Position numbers and translations under genes: made by a program
Notes under the pieces: generated by a model
Databases searched by the model: none
Seen by the model: only the letters and a program-made list of their open reading frames with translations
What the model was told of the DNA's origin: nothing
From: Candidatus Woesearchaeota archaeon
GTDB lineage: Archaea; Nanobdellota; Nanobdellia; Woesearchaeales; GW2011-AR9
Assembly: GCA_018670095.1 (NCBI GenBank)
Contig: JABHRR010000014.1
Span: 1 to 47,094 of the forward strand
Direction of reading: 5' to 3'
DNA: 47,094 nucleotides
Shown: in pieces, positions 16,557 through 26,365 of the stretch
Position numbering within the stretch: the stretch's first letter is position 1
Layout of the letters: each line of letters begins with the position of its first letter

Positions 16557-17744
16557 ATGAAACTAGAAAATATAACTGAAAAAGAATTCAAACATTCACC
16601 TACTAAAAGAATTATAAATGCAATTTCTAAAGGGATAATTTATGCTACCACTCCCCTATTAATCGCTACCAGTGGATTGTCTTGTGATGATGGGGATCAT
16701 AACGAACCTTGCGTTACAAATTATAATTGTAAGAGTGGTCGGATTTGTGTTGAAGGCGAATGTGTTAATCCTCCCGAAGAACCTGAAATTGTTAATGAAG
16801 ATAATGATGATGACGGTTTTAAAGCAATAATTCATGGTGGAACTGATTGTGATGACTTTGACGATTTAATTAACCCAGAACAAACCGATTGGTGCGATGG
16901 TATAGATAATAATTGTAATGATCTTATCGATGAAATTGGTTGCGGTAATATCTATTTTATTAGGGGGAAAGAAGTTTTCTATACTGATTTAAGTACTTTA
17001 GAAGAAACCGAAATCCCTTATTTTTCTGGGCTTGATTTTTATTTTTCTTCTTTACCTAAAATTTCACCAGACAATTCTAAACTTTCTTTTGTTGAAAATC
17101 CTGGGACTATGGAAAGAACTATTTACTATTTAGACATTGCAACCTCAAATGTTAATCAGATTACTGAAGATGCGGGAATTGGCGCCATTTCTTGGTTCTC
17201 CAACAATAAAATAGTTTATTTTGCTCGTATGAATGGTCCTAAAGATGTTATTTACTCTGTCGATATTGATGGAAGTAATAAACAAACTTTGTACACCAAA
17301 CCACTTGGTGAATCTGCATCAGGACTTCATCTTTCTTTCGACACTTCTCCAGAAGGGAAAATTGCTTTTAGTATTTCTCCAAATGGAACCAGAGATTTAA
17401 GAGAGATTTATCTTATGAACGGTGATGGAGATAATTTAATAAGATTGACTAATAATGGTGGTTGTAATTGGAATCCTGTTTTTGGCGGTGCAGATAAAGT
17501 TTATTATGTCTGTTCTCCAGAAGATTGTTTTCCTGACCAAAAAAATCTTTGTTCAATCTCTCTTGACGGATCTAATCAAAAGTTAGAATTTGAAAAATAT
17601 CGTGGCTTAATCTTTAGTCCAGACAATTCAAAAGCACTTATGGACGGCGATTATGGTGTTCAAGATAAAGTTTGGGATTTAAATACATCAGAACTATTTC
17701 AATTTGATTTGTATTATGATCATCTACTTACTTGGAGAAAATAA
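16557..17744 (+). CDS. Putative lipoprotein with MopE motif and TolB-like beta-propeller (395 aa)
   Basis: The leader MKLENITEKEFK is followed by a hydrophobic segment and a possible lipobox ending at Cys 43 (SGLSC). The mature chain has a four-Cys motif (CVTNYNCKSGRICVEGEC, 52-69) and a MopE-type calcium/metal motif (97-129: DCDDFDDLINPEQ, WCDGIDNNCNDLIDE). A six-bladed-type propeller of about 260 residues follows, with repeated TolB/DPP4-like strands (ISPDNSKLSFV, YYLDIATSNVNQIT, YSVDIDGSNKQTLY, YLMNGDGDNLIRLTNNGG). Such propellers bind protein or carbohydrate partners. The gene is tightly linked to both neighbours. The lipobox is weaker than in its paralogs, so an uncleaved anchor is possible. 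Confidence 0.75.
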   Translation: MKLENITEKEFKHSPTKRIINAISKGIIYATTPLLIATSGLSCDDGDHNEPCVTNYNCKSGRICVEGECVNPPEEPEIVNEDNDDDGFKAIIHGGTDCDDFDDLINPEQTDWCDGIDNNCNDLIDEIGCGNIYFIRGKEVFYTDLSTLEETEIPYFSGLDFYFSSLPKISPDNSKLSFVENPGTMERTIYYLDIATSNVNQITEDAGIGAISWFSNNKIVYFARMNGPKDVIYSVDIDGSNKQTLYTKPLGESASGLHLSFDTSPEGKIAFSISPNGTRDLREIYLMNGDGDNLIRLTNNGGCNWNPVFGGADKVYYVCSPEDCFPDQKNLCSISLDGSNQKLEFEKYRGLIFSPDNSKALMDGDYGVQDKVWDLNTSELFQFDLYYDHLLTWRK

Positions 17745-17763
17745 AACAATTGAGGAATAATAA

Positions 17764-19896
17764 ATGAAACTAGAAAATATAACTGAAAAAGAATTCAAAC
17801 CAACTTTATTACAACGAATCAGAAATTCCGCCACCAACAAATTTGTTTCTTTGTTTGCTTTAGGCACTTTCGCCTTTGCCGGTTGTGGAACTAGTCAACA
17901 GAATTCTTGTAAAAACGATTTTGATTGTCCTGGTCAAGAGTTATGTATTGATAACTATTGTGTTGGAGAAGAATCTTGTAATAATGATTTTGATTGTCCT
18001 GGTGATGAACTTTGTGTGGATAATGTTTGTACTAATTCTCAACCAAATTCTTCAGCAGATATTCCTAATACTACAAAAGTATTGAGTAATAGCGAGGCAG
18101 CTTATCTTGAAAATGTTTCTAACGATAAAAGCACTTTAATCTTTGATGATGATTCAAAATATGCTCAAAATTTAAATAACGGAGACGTAATTGTTGCTGG
18201 AATAAATAACAAAACCCCAAAAGGAATTTTACGTAAAGTAATTTCTACAACCCATTATGGTAACCAAATAACAGTAAAAACTCAACAAGCCACTCTTGAA
18301 GATGCAATTCAAAACGGAACTGTAAAAGCACACCTTGATTTTTCTGAAGATTATTTGGGTAAAGCAGATGCAATGATGGATAATGTTTCTGTCGAAACTA
18401 AACAATTTCCACTTTCTACCGGATTGAATATTAATTTTGATAATACTAATCTCTATAATAACATTCTTTTCCTTGACGGAAATTTAGATATGTCTTTGGG
18501 TGCAGATTTGGAAGTAGACATTAATTGGTTTAAAGTTGAACGTGTTCGTTATACCCTTACGGGAACAGAAGATTTAGAATTAAAAATTAGGGGGGAATAT
18601 TCTCAAATTATCCACGATCAATTGCCACCAATAGAACCGGTTAAATTCCCACCAATTGCTTTTGCGATTGGTCCTGTTCCAGTTATTATCACTCCAAATT
18701 TCACCATTACTTTTGGCGTTGATGCTAACGGTGAATTGAGTGCCGAAACTTCTATTCAACAATCAACGGAATTACAATATGGTGTTGAATACAATAATAA
18801 ACAATGGTCACCAATTAAAAATTTTGATAACCATTTTAATTACTCTCCGTTTAGTTTTAGTAAAGCTAATGCTTCGATTGAAGTTTATGCTAAACCAAAA
18901 TTTTCTTTAGAACTTTATGGTGTTGCTGGACCTTACGGAGCAGTGAAAGGTTTTTTAGGTGCTAATGTTAATTTTCTGGATAATCCTTGGTGCGATGTTT
19001 ACGTTGGCCTTAATGTTAGTGCTGGAGTTCATGTTGACGTTTTCGGTAAAACTCTTGCTGACTTTGAAACTAATGTTTATAATTTTAAAAAAGAAATTGC
19101 TACTTGTAAAGATACTGCAGATTGTAATCCTAAAAATAATAAAACTTGTTATGATGCCAATAACGATGGTAATAAAGACGTTATCTGGATGGATTCTTGT
19201 GGAAATTTAGATGAAGTGATTGATTATTGTAATTCTAATGAAGATTGTAAAAACAATTCTTGTGTTCCAATCCAAACCGGTTGTACTTCTAACCAATATG
19301 AATGTGACAGTGGATTTTGCATTTCAAAATTATATCTCTGTGATGGCGATGAAGATTGCAATTCTGGTGAAGATGAAGATAATTGCAGCCCTACTTGTAA
19401 CGACGAATGTTCACCTTCTGGAAAAAAAGAATGTGTTGGTGACGACTGGAAAAAATGTGGCGATTATGATTCAGACAGTTGTTTAGAATGGAGTTCTAAA
19501 GAATATTGTGGGAATAATGAAACTTGTGAAAATGGAAGTTGTGTTGAAGATCAACCACAGTGCACTTCTAACAATTATAAATCTTGCTATCAAGGTGATG
19601 TTTGGTCATTTGATAGCTGTAATCAACCGGAAAATGTTGCAAAAGAATGCAAAGGGACACAAAAATGCAATGATGATTTTTGTTCTCAAATCAAATGCGA
19701 TTCTAACTCTGATTGTGCTACAAATATTGGCGAAATTTGTAAAAAAATGTGCGTTGATAAAAATTTGGTTGTGGAAGAACCTTCTTGGAATTTTGGTCAA
19801 GATTATTCATATTCAAATTGTACTAATCATGCTCAATGTGATGGTGATAACACCTGTCCATCAATTTGTTTTCCTTCCAGTCCAGATGGTTATTGA
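17764..19896 (+). CDS. Putative lipoprotein with EGF-like repeats and LDLa module (710 aa)
   Basis: The leader MKLENITEKEFK is identical, even at DNA level, to that of the previous gene, and is followed by lipobox FAGC (Cys 41). Two tandem four-Cys repeats follow (NDFDCPGQELCIDNYC and NDFDCPGDELCVDNVC, about 51-85). A beta-rich domain of about 340 residues with few Cys spans about 95-435. Cys-rich modules then run to the end, including a complete LDL-receptor class A module at about 507-541 (CTSNQYECDSGFC, then DCNSGEDEDNC). It belongs to the lipoprotein trio. No enzyme motif is visible; a surface-displayed binding protein is the best reading. The final residues show no second membrane segment. 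Confidence 0.75.
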   Translation: MKLENITEKEFKPTLLQRIRNSATNKFVSLFALGTFAFAGCGTSQQNSCKNDFDCPGQELCIDNYCVGEESCNNDFDCPGDELCVDNVCTNSQPNSSADIPNTTKVLSNSEAAYLENVSNDKSTLIFDDDSKYAQNLNNGDVIVAGINNKTPKGILRKVISTTHYGNQITVKTQQATLEDAIQNGTVKAHLDFSEDYLGKADAMMDNVSVETKQFPLSTGLNINFDNTNLYNNILFLDGNLDMSLGADLEVDINWFKVERVRYTLTGTEDLELKIRGEYSQIIHDQLPPIEPVKFPPIAFAIGPVPVIITPNFTITFGVDANGELSAETSIQQSTELQYGVEYNNKQWSPIKNFDNHFNYSPFSFSKANASIEVYAKPKFSLELYGVAGPYGAVKGFLGANVNFLDNPWCDVYVGLNVSAGVHVDVFGKTLADFETNVYNFKKEIATCKDTADCNPKNNKTCYDANNDGNKDVIWMDSCGNLDEVIDYCNSNEDCKNNSCVPIQTGCTSNQYECDSGFCISKLYLCDGDEDCNSGEDEDNCSPTCNDECSPSGKKECVGDDWKKCGDYDSDSCLEWSSKEYCGNNETCENGSCVEDQPQCTSNNYKSCYQGDVWSFDSCNQPENVAKECKGTQKCNDDFCSQIKCDSNSDCATNIGEICKKMCVDKNLVVEEPSWNFGQDYSYSNCTNHAQCDGDNTCPSICFPSSPDGY

Positions 19897-19945
19897 TAAT
19901 AAACTTTAACTTTCTCTTCTTATATTTTCTTATCTCTTCGATATA

Positions 19946-19953
19946 TTTATAAA
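19946..19953 (+). promoter_or_regulatory. TATA box for the second giant surface protein
   Basis: TTTATAAA 38 bases before the ATG at 19984. It implies transcription starting about 8 bases before the gene and a separate unit from the lipoprotein trio. Confidence 0.55.
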
Positions 19954-19983
19954 TAACAAATATTTATCTATATTATATATAAT

Positions 19984-22900
19984 ATGATTAAAAAAAGAGG
20001 TATGATTCTAGTAGTCTTAAGTTTATTTCTATTAGCTGGCTTTTCCTTCTTATCTTTAGCTGATGTTAGCGGTTGTTATGTCTATCCAGAAGCTTCTGAA
20101 GATTTGTATTGTCAAGCAGGAATTTTGGATACAGAAGCACAAGTTGACTGTGAATTTTATGATTCCTGTAATTTGGAAGAACATTTTATTCCTGCTTCAG
20201 ATTGTTCAGAATTAGATGAATGTGAAGAAATTATTTGTAATGTTGATTGTCAAACCCACGCTTTAGGAATATGTACCCAATTAGGTGGAACAGCAGTTCC
20301 TGACGAAGAATATGATGCGCGGTGTTCTCCTGGATGTTGTAAAATTGTAGGTAAAGATTTTTGCAAGTATAATCTTTTCAAATTTGAATGTGATGATAAA
20401 GCAAAAAAATTAGGATCATCTGAACCACCAATTTTTAGGATAGACGTTGATCTTAACGAGTGTAACATAGGTGTCTGTCAAGTAGAACTTAAAAAAGCAT
20501 CTTTAACTATTTTAGTTCAAGATGAACAACAAAAACCAATTTCTGGTGCAGAAATCACTTTAACCACAACAATAAAACAAACCACTAGTACTTCAGGTAA
20601 AACAACTTTCGCTAACATTAACTCCGGAACGTATTCATTAACCGTTACCGCAACCGATTATGCTTCTGGCTCTTTAGTTGTTTCTTTATCTTCTGGAGAA
20701 GAAGCTGAACAAACTATTATTATAAAAAAAGTCGAAAATATTGCTGCTCTTGAAGGAACAGTAACAGATTCTTCTGGAATTTTGAAAGGCGCAACAGTTT
20801 CTTGGACTGGTCCAGTTTCAGGTCAGACTTCTACTGATGAGCAAGGAAAATATAATACTGGCCAATTACCGCAAGGCGATTATTCTTTTACTGCTAGTAA
20901 AGTGGGATTTAAATCTAAAGTGGAAAAATATCCGGTAAACACAAAAGGCACTTTTCCTTTAAACTTTGAACTAACCCCTGTTGAAGCATTAGGAATTTCT
21001 GGTAAAGTTTTTATTGATTCCAATAATAATAAAGAAATCGATTCTGATGATCAGGTTGTTTACGGTGCTACTTTTTACTTGGATGGCGTGTTTAAAGGTT
21101 ATTCAGTTTTTCCCGAAGGTTCTTTCAACATTGAAGTTGAAGTAATTTCTGTTACTGGAAAAGAAACTCATAATCTTTCTGCTGTTTATCAAAACTATCA
21201 GTTTGAAGAAGAATTTGTTTTCGAGAAAGGAATAAGTTTGACTAACCAAAATTTACTTTTAACCACTTATATTGGCGAATGTACTGAACCTGGTACAGAA
21301 CTTCCAGTAGAAGAATTCACTGTAATTCCTCTTCCTGGTGAAGAAGTGTTAAAAATAGAATGGACTAAACCCTGCCCGGAAGTTATTGGTTATAAAGTCA
21401 TCAAAACCCATGAGGGTGTTGAGATTGAACCATTATCTGCATCTCCTGCAGAAAGTTTTATTCTTGATCATGATGTTAAATGGGGCCAAAGTTATACTTA
21501 TAAAATCATTGCTTACTATGATAAAAATAGAGAAACAGTTTCTGAAATTGAAGCTACTATGAACGTTGGCGATAAACGTTGTGAGAGTAAGTACAGCGAA
21601 ACTGAAGGCTGGGACCTTTTTTGTTTGGTTGGCGATAAACCAACTAGAAAAACAATTTGGAGCTGCGATAATTTTAATCAATTAAATCCTGTCCAAAATT
21701 GTGGTGGCGATCCTGCTCTTAACGAAGATTATTATTGTGCTCAAACTACAGAATCTTCAGCTAGTTGTCAAAATGCAGGTAACTGCGGTGCAAGCCCTCA
21801 ACAAGCTGATCCATTTGGTTTGTATTATGATCGTCAAAAATGTTATGGTACTGGTTCTCCAGAAGAAGGCACTACCAATTATTGTTATTTTGACTTTACA
21901 GACACCATTTTTAACGAGTGTAAAGATTGTACAAAAATTGATAATTGTTTTGATTATCAAAGTAAAGATGCTTGCGAAATCAATAATTGTTTAGGCACAA
22001 AATGTGATTGGCTTGATGATGCTAAAAATACAGAATTGGTTGATTATAGTTTGATTAATTTACCTGTCTTTACAACTCCTGAAACTGGAACAGGTTATTG
22101 TGTTGAAGAAGGTTATGAAGAAAATCTTCTTGATCCCGAAGGAGACGATTATTGTTCTTCTTGTAATCCTTTAGCAAATCTTTTTGAAAATAATTTTTGT
22201 ACTGCTGAAGTTTGTTCAGGTTTGGGAAGATGTTTCTCTGCATTTAATTTAGCGCAATGTTCAAGTTGTGGCGAATTCCCTAATACTGAGAGCAATTGTT
22301 ACGCTTATAATACGGAATTAGAATGTGCTGGTCAACAAAATTTACAAAGAGACCCTTATGGGGAAATAATCAATTCTAATGACGAATGTGGTTGGAATAA
22401 ATGTTTGTGGACCGGTGCTAGTAATGGTTATAGTGAGAATGGTTGTGTGAAAGATGGTAATGGTGATGGCACTTCTGATTGTGAATCATTTTCCAGCGCT
22501 ACAGATCAAAAGAATTGTAAGTTGGACAATTCTGCACCAAAAACTAAAATTCTTCCGGAAGGAATTAATGTCATCTCTTTTGCCACTCCAGAAATATTTT
22601 TTATGGCTAACGACATTCATAATTATTTTAATCAAGAAAATTTCTTAGGTACAGCAAGTTATTGTTTAACTTCAACAACCTTTGATAGTTGTTTTGATAA
22701 AGATGTGCAACAAGCGTTTACAGAAGTTTCTTATCCTGGAAAAGCTCTTACTGAATCAATCACTTTAAACTTAATAAATTCATCTTTCTTGCAAGGCAAA
22801 AAAATTAATGGTGAAACTTATCGGTTGAAATATTATTCAGAAGATAAATATTTTAATCAAGAATCAGTTCAGGAAACCTTTGTTTACATTGATAATGTCG

Positions 22901-25900
22901 TTCCAGAATTTGAAATTAATGAAAACATCAATACTATTGAAGACATTACAACTTTATCTGTTTATTTAACTGGAACGAAAGAGATCATGAGTTGTACTTT
23001 CACTTTAAACCAAATTTTGCCTTTGGGCGGTAAGAAAGTTATTGCTGTGCCTCGAGAAGAAGAAATCAAGAATGCTTTGTTTGAAAATTTAAAAGGTGTT
23101 AAGTTCGATTTAGATGTAACCTGTATAGATGATGCAGGTAATGAAAATAGTAAAGTTAAAAATTATATTTTTGATTTGGAAGAGAGGATTGACATTATTA
23201 ATCCTGAAATGGAAAGTGCAGTTTCTGAAACTGAAATTTCATTTAAAGTAAATACTGTTGCTGGTGCAAGTTGCGGATTATATTTAACTGCTAATAATGA
23301 AAAAGTTGCGGACTTTATTTCTGATCAAGAAGGAAAAGAACATCAAACAGAATCTTTACTTGGCTTTTTTGAAAAAGAATATGTTGGAGAATATAAAGTT
23401 GTTTGTAATGAATTGTTAGATCAGACAGAAACTTATGAAGATTACTTTAATTTTGTTATTGATTTTTCTTCACCGGAAACACAAATTATTTTGAAAGAGG
23501 GAAGTAGAGAAGAAAAACCTACTCCTTTTGGTTGGGAAGAGTTTTTTATTGAAACAGTTACCATTGATTTTGCATGTTCCGCTACTGGATTTTCTTGTGA
23601 TAAAACTTATTATTGCCTAGGCGATAATTGTCAAGCAAACTTCTTTACTGCTGAAAAAAGTAATTATCAAGAATATACTGCTTCCCTAGAACTTTTGGAA
23701 TCGTCAACCATTTGTTATTATTCAACTGATCTTGCTAATAATCCAGTTTATCAACCTCTTTGTGGGAAGGTCTTGATTGAAGGTTATGGTATTACTTTAG
23801 AAAACCCAGAACAACATTTTTACCAGGAAGAACAATGGGGAATTAGTAATCAGCCAGTTTTTACTTTCCAATTTTTTACTAAAGTGCCAACCACCGAATG
23901 CCGGATTGACTTCTCTCCCGAGTTTGATTATGATGCTCTTCCTGTACATAAAAATAAAGAAATTAACGCTGATAAGAAATATCTCTTTGATAATTTCCCG
24001 GAAAGTATTTTTACGTCATATCCTGATTCTTGTTCTGGCGATGATTCAAGTTGTGTGAAAACAGTTTATGTTAAGTGTAAAGATCTTGACGGAAAGATTG
24101 GGCCAGAAACTAAGATTTTCTTAGAATACGATTCTACGGCTCCAGAGATTACTGCTGCCTTTGCTGATCCGGACGAAATATTTGAGGGAGTTACTACAGA
24201 ATTATTTGTTGACACCGATGATAAAACTTTATGTAAATTTAGTGATGATTCTGAGGGAGCAGGTTCTCAGGAATATGGTAATATGGAATATTCGTTCCCC
24301 GGAACTATTGATAAAATATTAAATCTTAATCATCAGGAAATTTTTAATATCAATTTTATTGGTCCAACTAAACAATATAGCCTTTATACGCAATGTACTA
24401 ATGGCGCTGCAGACTTATCTTTAACAGAACAGATCAATTTTTCCGTAGATTATTCTCAAGCAGGTTACATCCTTGAAAACACTTTGTTACCTTCTGCTTA
24501 TATTTGGGGTCAAAATATTACCATCTCTGTGGGAACTTCTAAGAACGCTTTTTGTAAATATGATTTCAATTCTGAAGGGTATAAACCTTTTATTAATCCT
24601 GAAAATCAGCAAATCCATACTGCGGACATTAGTATTTCTGAAGAGGGCCAATATATTATCCCTGTAAAATGTGTTATGGGCGATCATACCATTTCTGGAG
24701 AAATTAAGTTTACTTATGATTTAACCGCCCCCACCGTTACTAATATTGAAGATGGTAATCTTACTTGTGGTAGGGAAGAAATTAATTTAATTGTTAATAC
24801 TGATGAAATAAATGATATTGGTGGATATGTTTACCAAGTTTATAATCAGGGTAAAGATTTTGAAGTAGTTAAAAAAGAAGAACAGAAAAAAAGTAAATTG
24901 GCAGCATTGGCAAATTTTGCGGCCAAAATAGAAAACAATAAATCTGTTAAAAAAGAAATAAATAAAACCGTTTCTGCACCTAAAGCTGTTAATCCTGGAA
25001 AAGTTGGCGCAATGGTACTTAATGGCGAAGCCGGTCCAGAATCACCATTAAAAATCCCTACTGCTGAATTAATTTTGGGCAATTATTATACTGTAAAAGT
25101 TAAAGTAATTGATGGCGCTGGTAATGAAGGTGAATTTTATGAAAGTGATGGTATCGCTGTTGTTAATCAGAGTTATTTTGCTTGTCAGGAAAAGAAAGCA
25201 CCGGAAGTGACTTTCACTTTAAATAATTCTTTATGTACTTCAACAATGGTCGAAATGACTTGTCAGGACAATTCTGGTTGCGACAATTTCTTGTATGGTA
25301 AAAGTGGAACTAAAGAATTATGTAACACTACTGAGATTTATACTGGTAAAAAAATAACTTTTAATACAAATGGGTGGATTTGTTATTCCGTTAGTGATTA
25401 TCAAAATGAAACCCATAAAGATAGTAAACAAATTTCTTTCGATGATACTGATGGTGATAAAGTTTTAGATTCATGTGACCAATGTCCAGAAACGGCAACA
25501 GGTAAGATTGTTAATGATCTTGGTTGTGCCGATAATGAAGTTTCTGAGGAAGAAATTAAAGAAGATTCTGATGGCGATAGCTTACCCGATAAATGGGAAA
25601 AAAGTTATGCTGCTTTCGATTGTCTGTTAGATTATACTAACCAAGATTCTGATGATAATGGAGTTATTGATAGTGAAGAAGATTATGATTTAGATACAAT
25701 CAACAATTATCAAGAATATCTTTTTGGAAATAATCCTTGCTTGGCTGATGCACCTTTAACAGATTTGACTGAAGAACCCTCTGCCCCTTATTCCCCTCCA
25801 ACTCTTCCTGCTGGTGGTGATAATACTTTAGCCACCATCTTTTTACTTTTAGGAATAATGATGGTCTTTGGCGGTATTGGTTATTTGGTTTATTATTACA

Positions 25901-26364
25901 TTTATTCTCCAGCTGGTAAAACAGTGGCTCGTCCAGTTTCCACGGTGAGAAGAGCTGTTCCTGGTGTGAGGGTTGCTAAAACCAAACCAAAAATATTAAG
26001 TGACTGGAAAAACAAATTGTTACAACTTAAAAAATCTCGTACAGAAAAATTAAAGCAACGACAACGTCAAGGTGTATTTGGAAAATTCAGTCCGCAATCG
26101 CAAAAAATTCCTCATTTAGAAAGGTTTATTCAGAAAAAGAATCCGGACTTGTCACATCTGCAAAGTATGGCTCATAAATATTCTCAACATAAAAAAGAAA
26201 TTAAACCTGGCTTGAAAAGTGGCGAGAAATCCATTTTTAATAAATTAGAAAGTATTGCTAAACAAACTAAGGATAAAAAAATTCATCAAGTTGTTAATAA
26301 AACTGAAGCTAAAGATATTTTTAGTAAACTTAAAACTATCAGTAAAAAAAGAAAGGGTAAATAA
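19984..26364 (+). CDS. Giant multidomain membrane-anchored surface protein (2126 aa)
   Basis: Signal region MIKKRG plus hydrophobic stretch, to about residue 27. Domains in order: a Cys-rich module (29-140) shared with the 356-residue protein; two carboxypeptidase-regulatory/PEGA-like beta domains (about 170-248, 252-330); an SdrD-B-like domain with DSNNNKEIDSDD (336-425); a fibronectin-III-like domain (about 435-528); a long Cys-rich region (about 530-870); several Ig-like repeats (about 870-1750); thrombospondin-3-like calcium loops (about 1820-1850, DTDGDKVLDSCDQCP, and about 1861, DSDGDSLPDKWE); one membrane helix (about 1945-1975); and a basic cytoplasmic tail of 150 residues. It is anchored outward. 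An adhesin or scaffold role is inferred from architecture. The next gene starts 1 base after the stop. Confidence 0.8.
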   Translation: MIKKRGMILVVLSLFLLAGFSFLSLADVSGCYVYPEASEDLYCQAGILDTEAQVDCEFYDSCNLEEHFIPASDCSELDECEEIICNVDCQTHALGICTQLGGTAVPDEEYDARCSPGCCKIVGKDFCKYNLFKFECDDKAKKLGSSEPPIFRIDVDLNECNIGVCQVELKKASLTILVQDEQQKPISGAEITLTTTIKQTTSTSGKTTFANINSGTYSLTVTATDYASGSLVVSLSSGEEAEQTIIIKKVENIAALEGTVTDSSGILKGATVSWTGPVSGQTSTDEQGKYNTGQLPQGDYSFTASKVGFKSKVEKYPVNTKGTFPLNFELTPVEALGISGKVFIDSNNNKEIDSDDQVVYGATFYLDGVFKGYSVFPEGSFNIEVEVISVTGKETHNLSAVYQNYQFEEEFVFEKGISLTNQNLLLTTYIGECTEPGTELPVEEFTVIPLPGEEVLKIEWTKPCPEVIGYKVIKTHEGVEIEPLSASPAESFILDHDVKWGQSYTYKIIAYYDKNRETVSEIEATMNVGDKRCESKYSETEGWDLFCLVGDKPTRKTIWSCDNFNQLNPVQNCGGDPALNEDYYCAQTTESSASCQNAGNCGASPQQADPFGLYYDRQKCYGTGSPEEGTTNYCYFDFTDTIFNECKDCTKIDNCFDYQSKDACEINNCLGTKCDWLDDAKNTELVDYSLINLPVFTTPETGTGYCVEEGYEENLLDPEGDDYCSSCNPLANLFENNFCTAEVCSGLGRCFSAFNLAQCSSCGEFPNTESNCYAYNTELECAGQQNLQRDPYGEIINSNDECGWNKCLWTGASNGYSENGCVKDGNGDGTSDCESFSSATDQKNCKLDNSAPKTKILPEGINVISFATPEIFFMANDIHNYFNQENFLGTASYCLTSTTFDSCFDKDVQQAFTEVSYPGKALTESITLNLINSSFLQGKKINGETYRLKYYSEDKYFNQESVQETFVYIDNVVPEFEINENINTIEDITTLSVYLTGTKEIMSCTFTLNQILPLGGKKVIAVPREEEIKNALFENLKGVKFDLDVTCIDDAGNENSKVKNYIFDLEERIDIINPEMESAVSETEISFKVNTVAGASCGLYLTANNEKVADFISDQEGKEHQTESLLGFFEKEYVGEYKVVCNELLDQTETYEDYFNFVIDFSSPETQIILKEGSREEKPTPFGWEEFFIETVTIDFACSATGFSCDKTYYCLGDNCQANFFTAEKSNYQEYTASLELLESSTICYYSTDLANNPVYQPLCGKVLIEGYGITLENPEQHFYQEEQWGISNQPVFTFQFFTKVPTTECRIDFSPEFDYDALPVHKNKEINADKKYLFDNFPESIFTSYPDSCSGDDSSCVKTVYVKCKDLDGKIGPETKIFLEYDSTAPEITAAFADPDEIFEGVTTELFVDTDDKTLCKFSDDSEGAGSQEYGNMEYSFPGTIDKILNLNHQEIFNINFIGPTKQYSLYTQCTNGAADLSLTEQINFSVDYSQAGYILENTLLPSAYIWGQNITISVGTSKNAFCKYDFNSEGYKPFINPENQQIHTADISISEEGQYIIPVKCVMGDHTISGEIKFTYDLTAPTVTNIEDGNLTCGREEINLIVNTDEINDIGGYVYQVYNQGKDFEVVKKEEQKKSKLAALANFAAKIENNKSVKKEINKTVSAPKAVNPGKVGAMVLNGEAGPESPLKIPTAELILGNYYTVKVKVIDGAGNEGEFYESDGIAVVNQSYFACQEKKAPEVTFTLNNSLCTSTMVEMTCQDNSGCDNFLYGKSGTKELCNTTEIYTGKKITFNTNGWICYSVSDYQNETHKDSKQISFDDTDGDKVLDSCDQCPETATGKIVNDLGCADNEVSEEEIKEDSDGDSLPDKWEKSYAAFDCLLDYTNQDSDDNGVIDSEEDYDLDTINNYQEYLFGNNPCLADAPLTDLTEEPSAPYSPPTLPAGGDNTLATIFLLLGIMMVFGGIGYLVYYYIYSPAGKTVARPVSTVRRAVPGVRVAKTKPKILSDWKNKLLQLKKSRTEKLKQRQRQGVFGKFSPQSQKIPHLERFIQKKNPDLSHLQSMAHKYSQHKKEIKPGLKSGEKSIFNKLESIAKQTKDKKIHQVVNKTEAKDIFSKLKTISKKRKGK

Positions 26365-26365
26365 A

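Noticed and set aside
19220-19486. Alternative-frame proteins inside the 710-residue lipoprotein gene and other Cys-rich genes
   Set aside because: They are rich in Ile, Val and Met and are frame-shifted readings of TGT/GAT-rich sequence; the main frame has clear LDLa and EGF-like modules.
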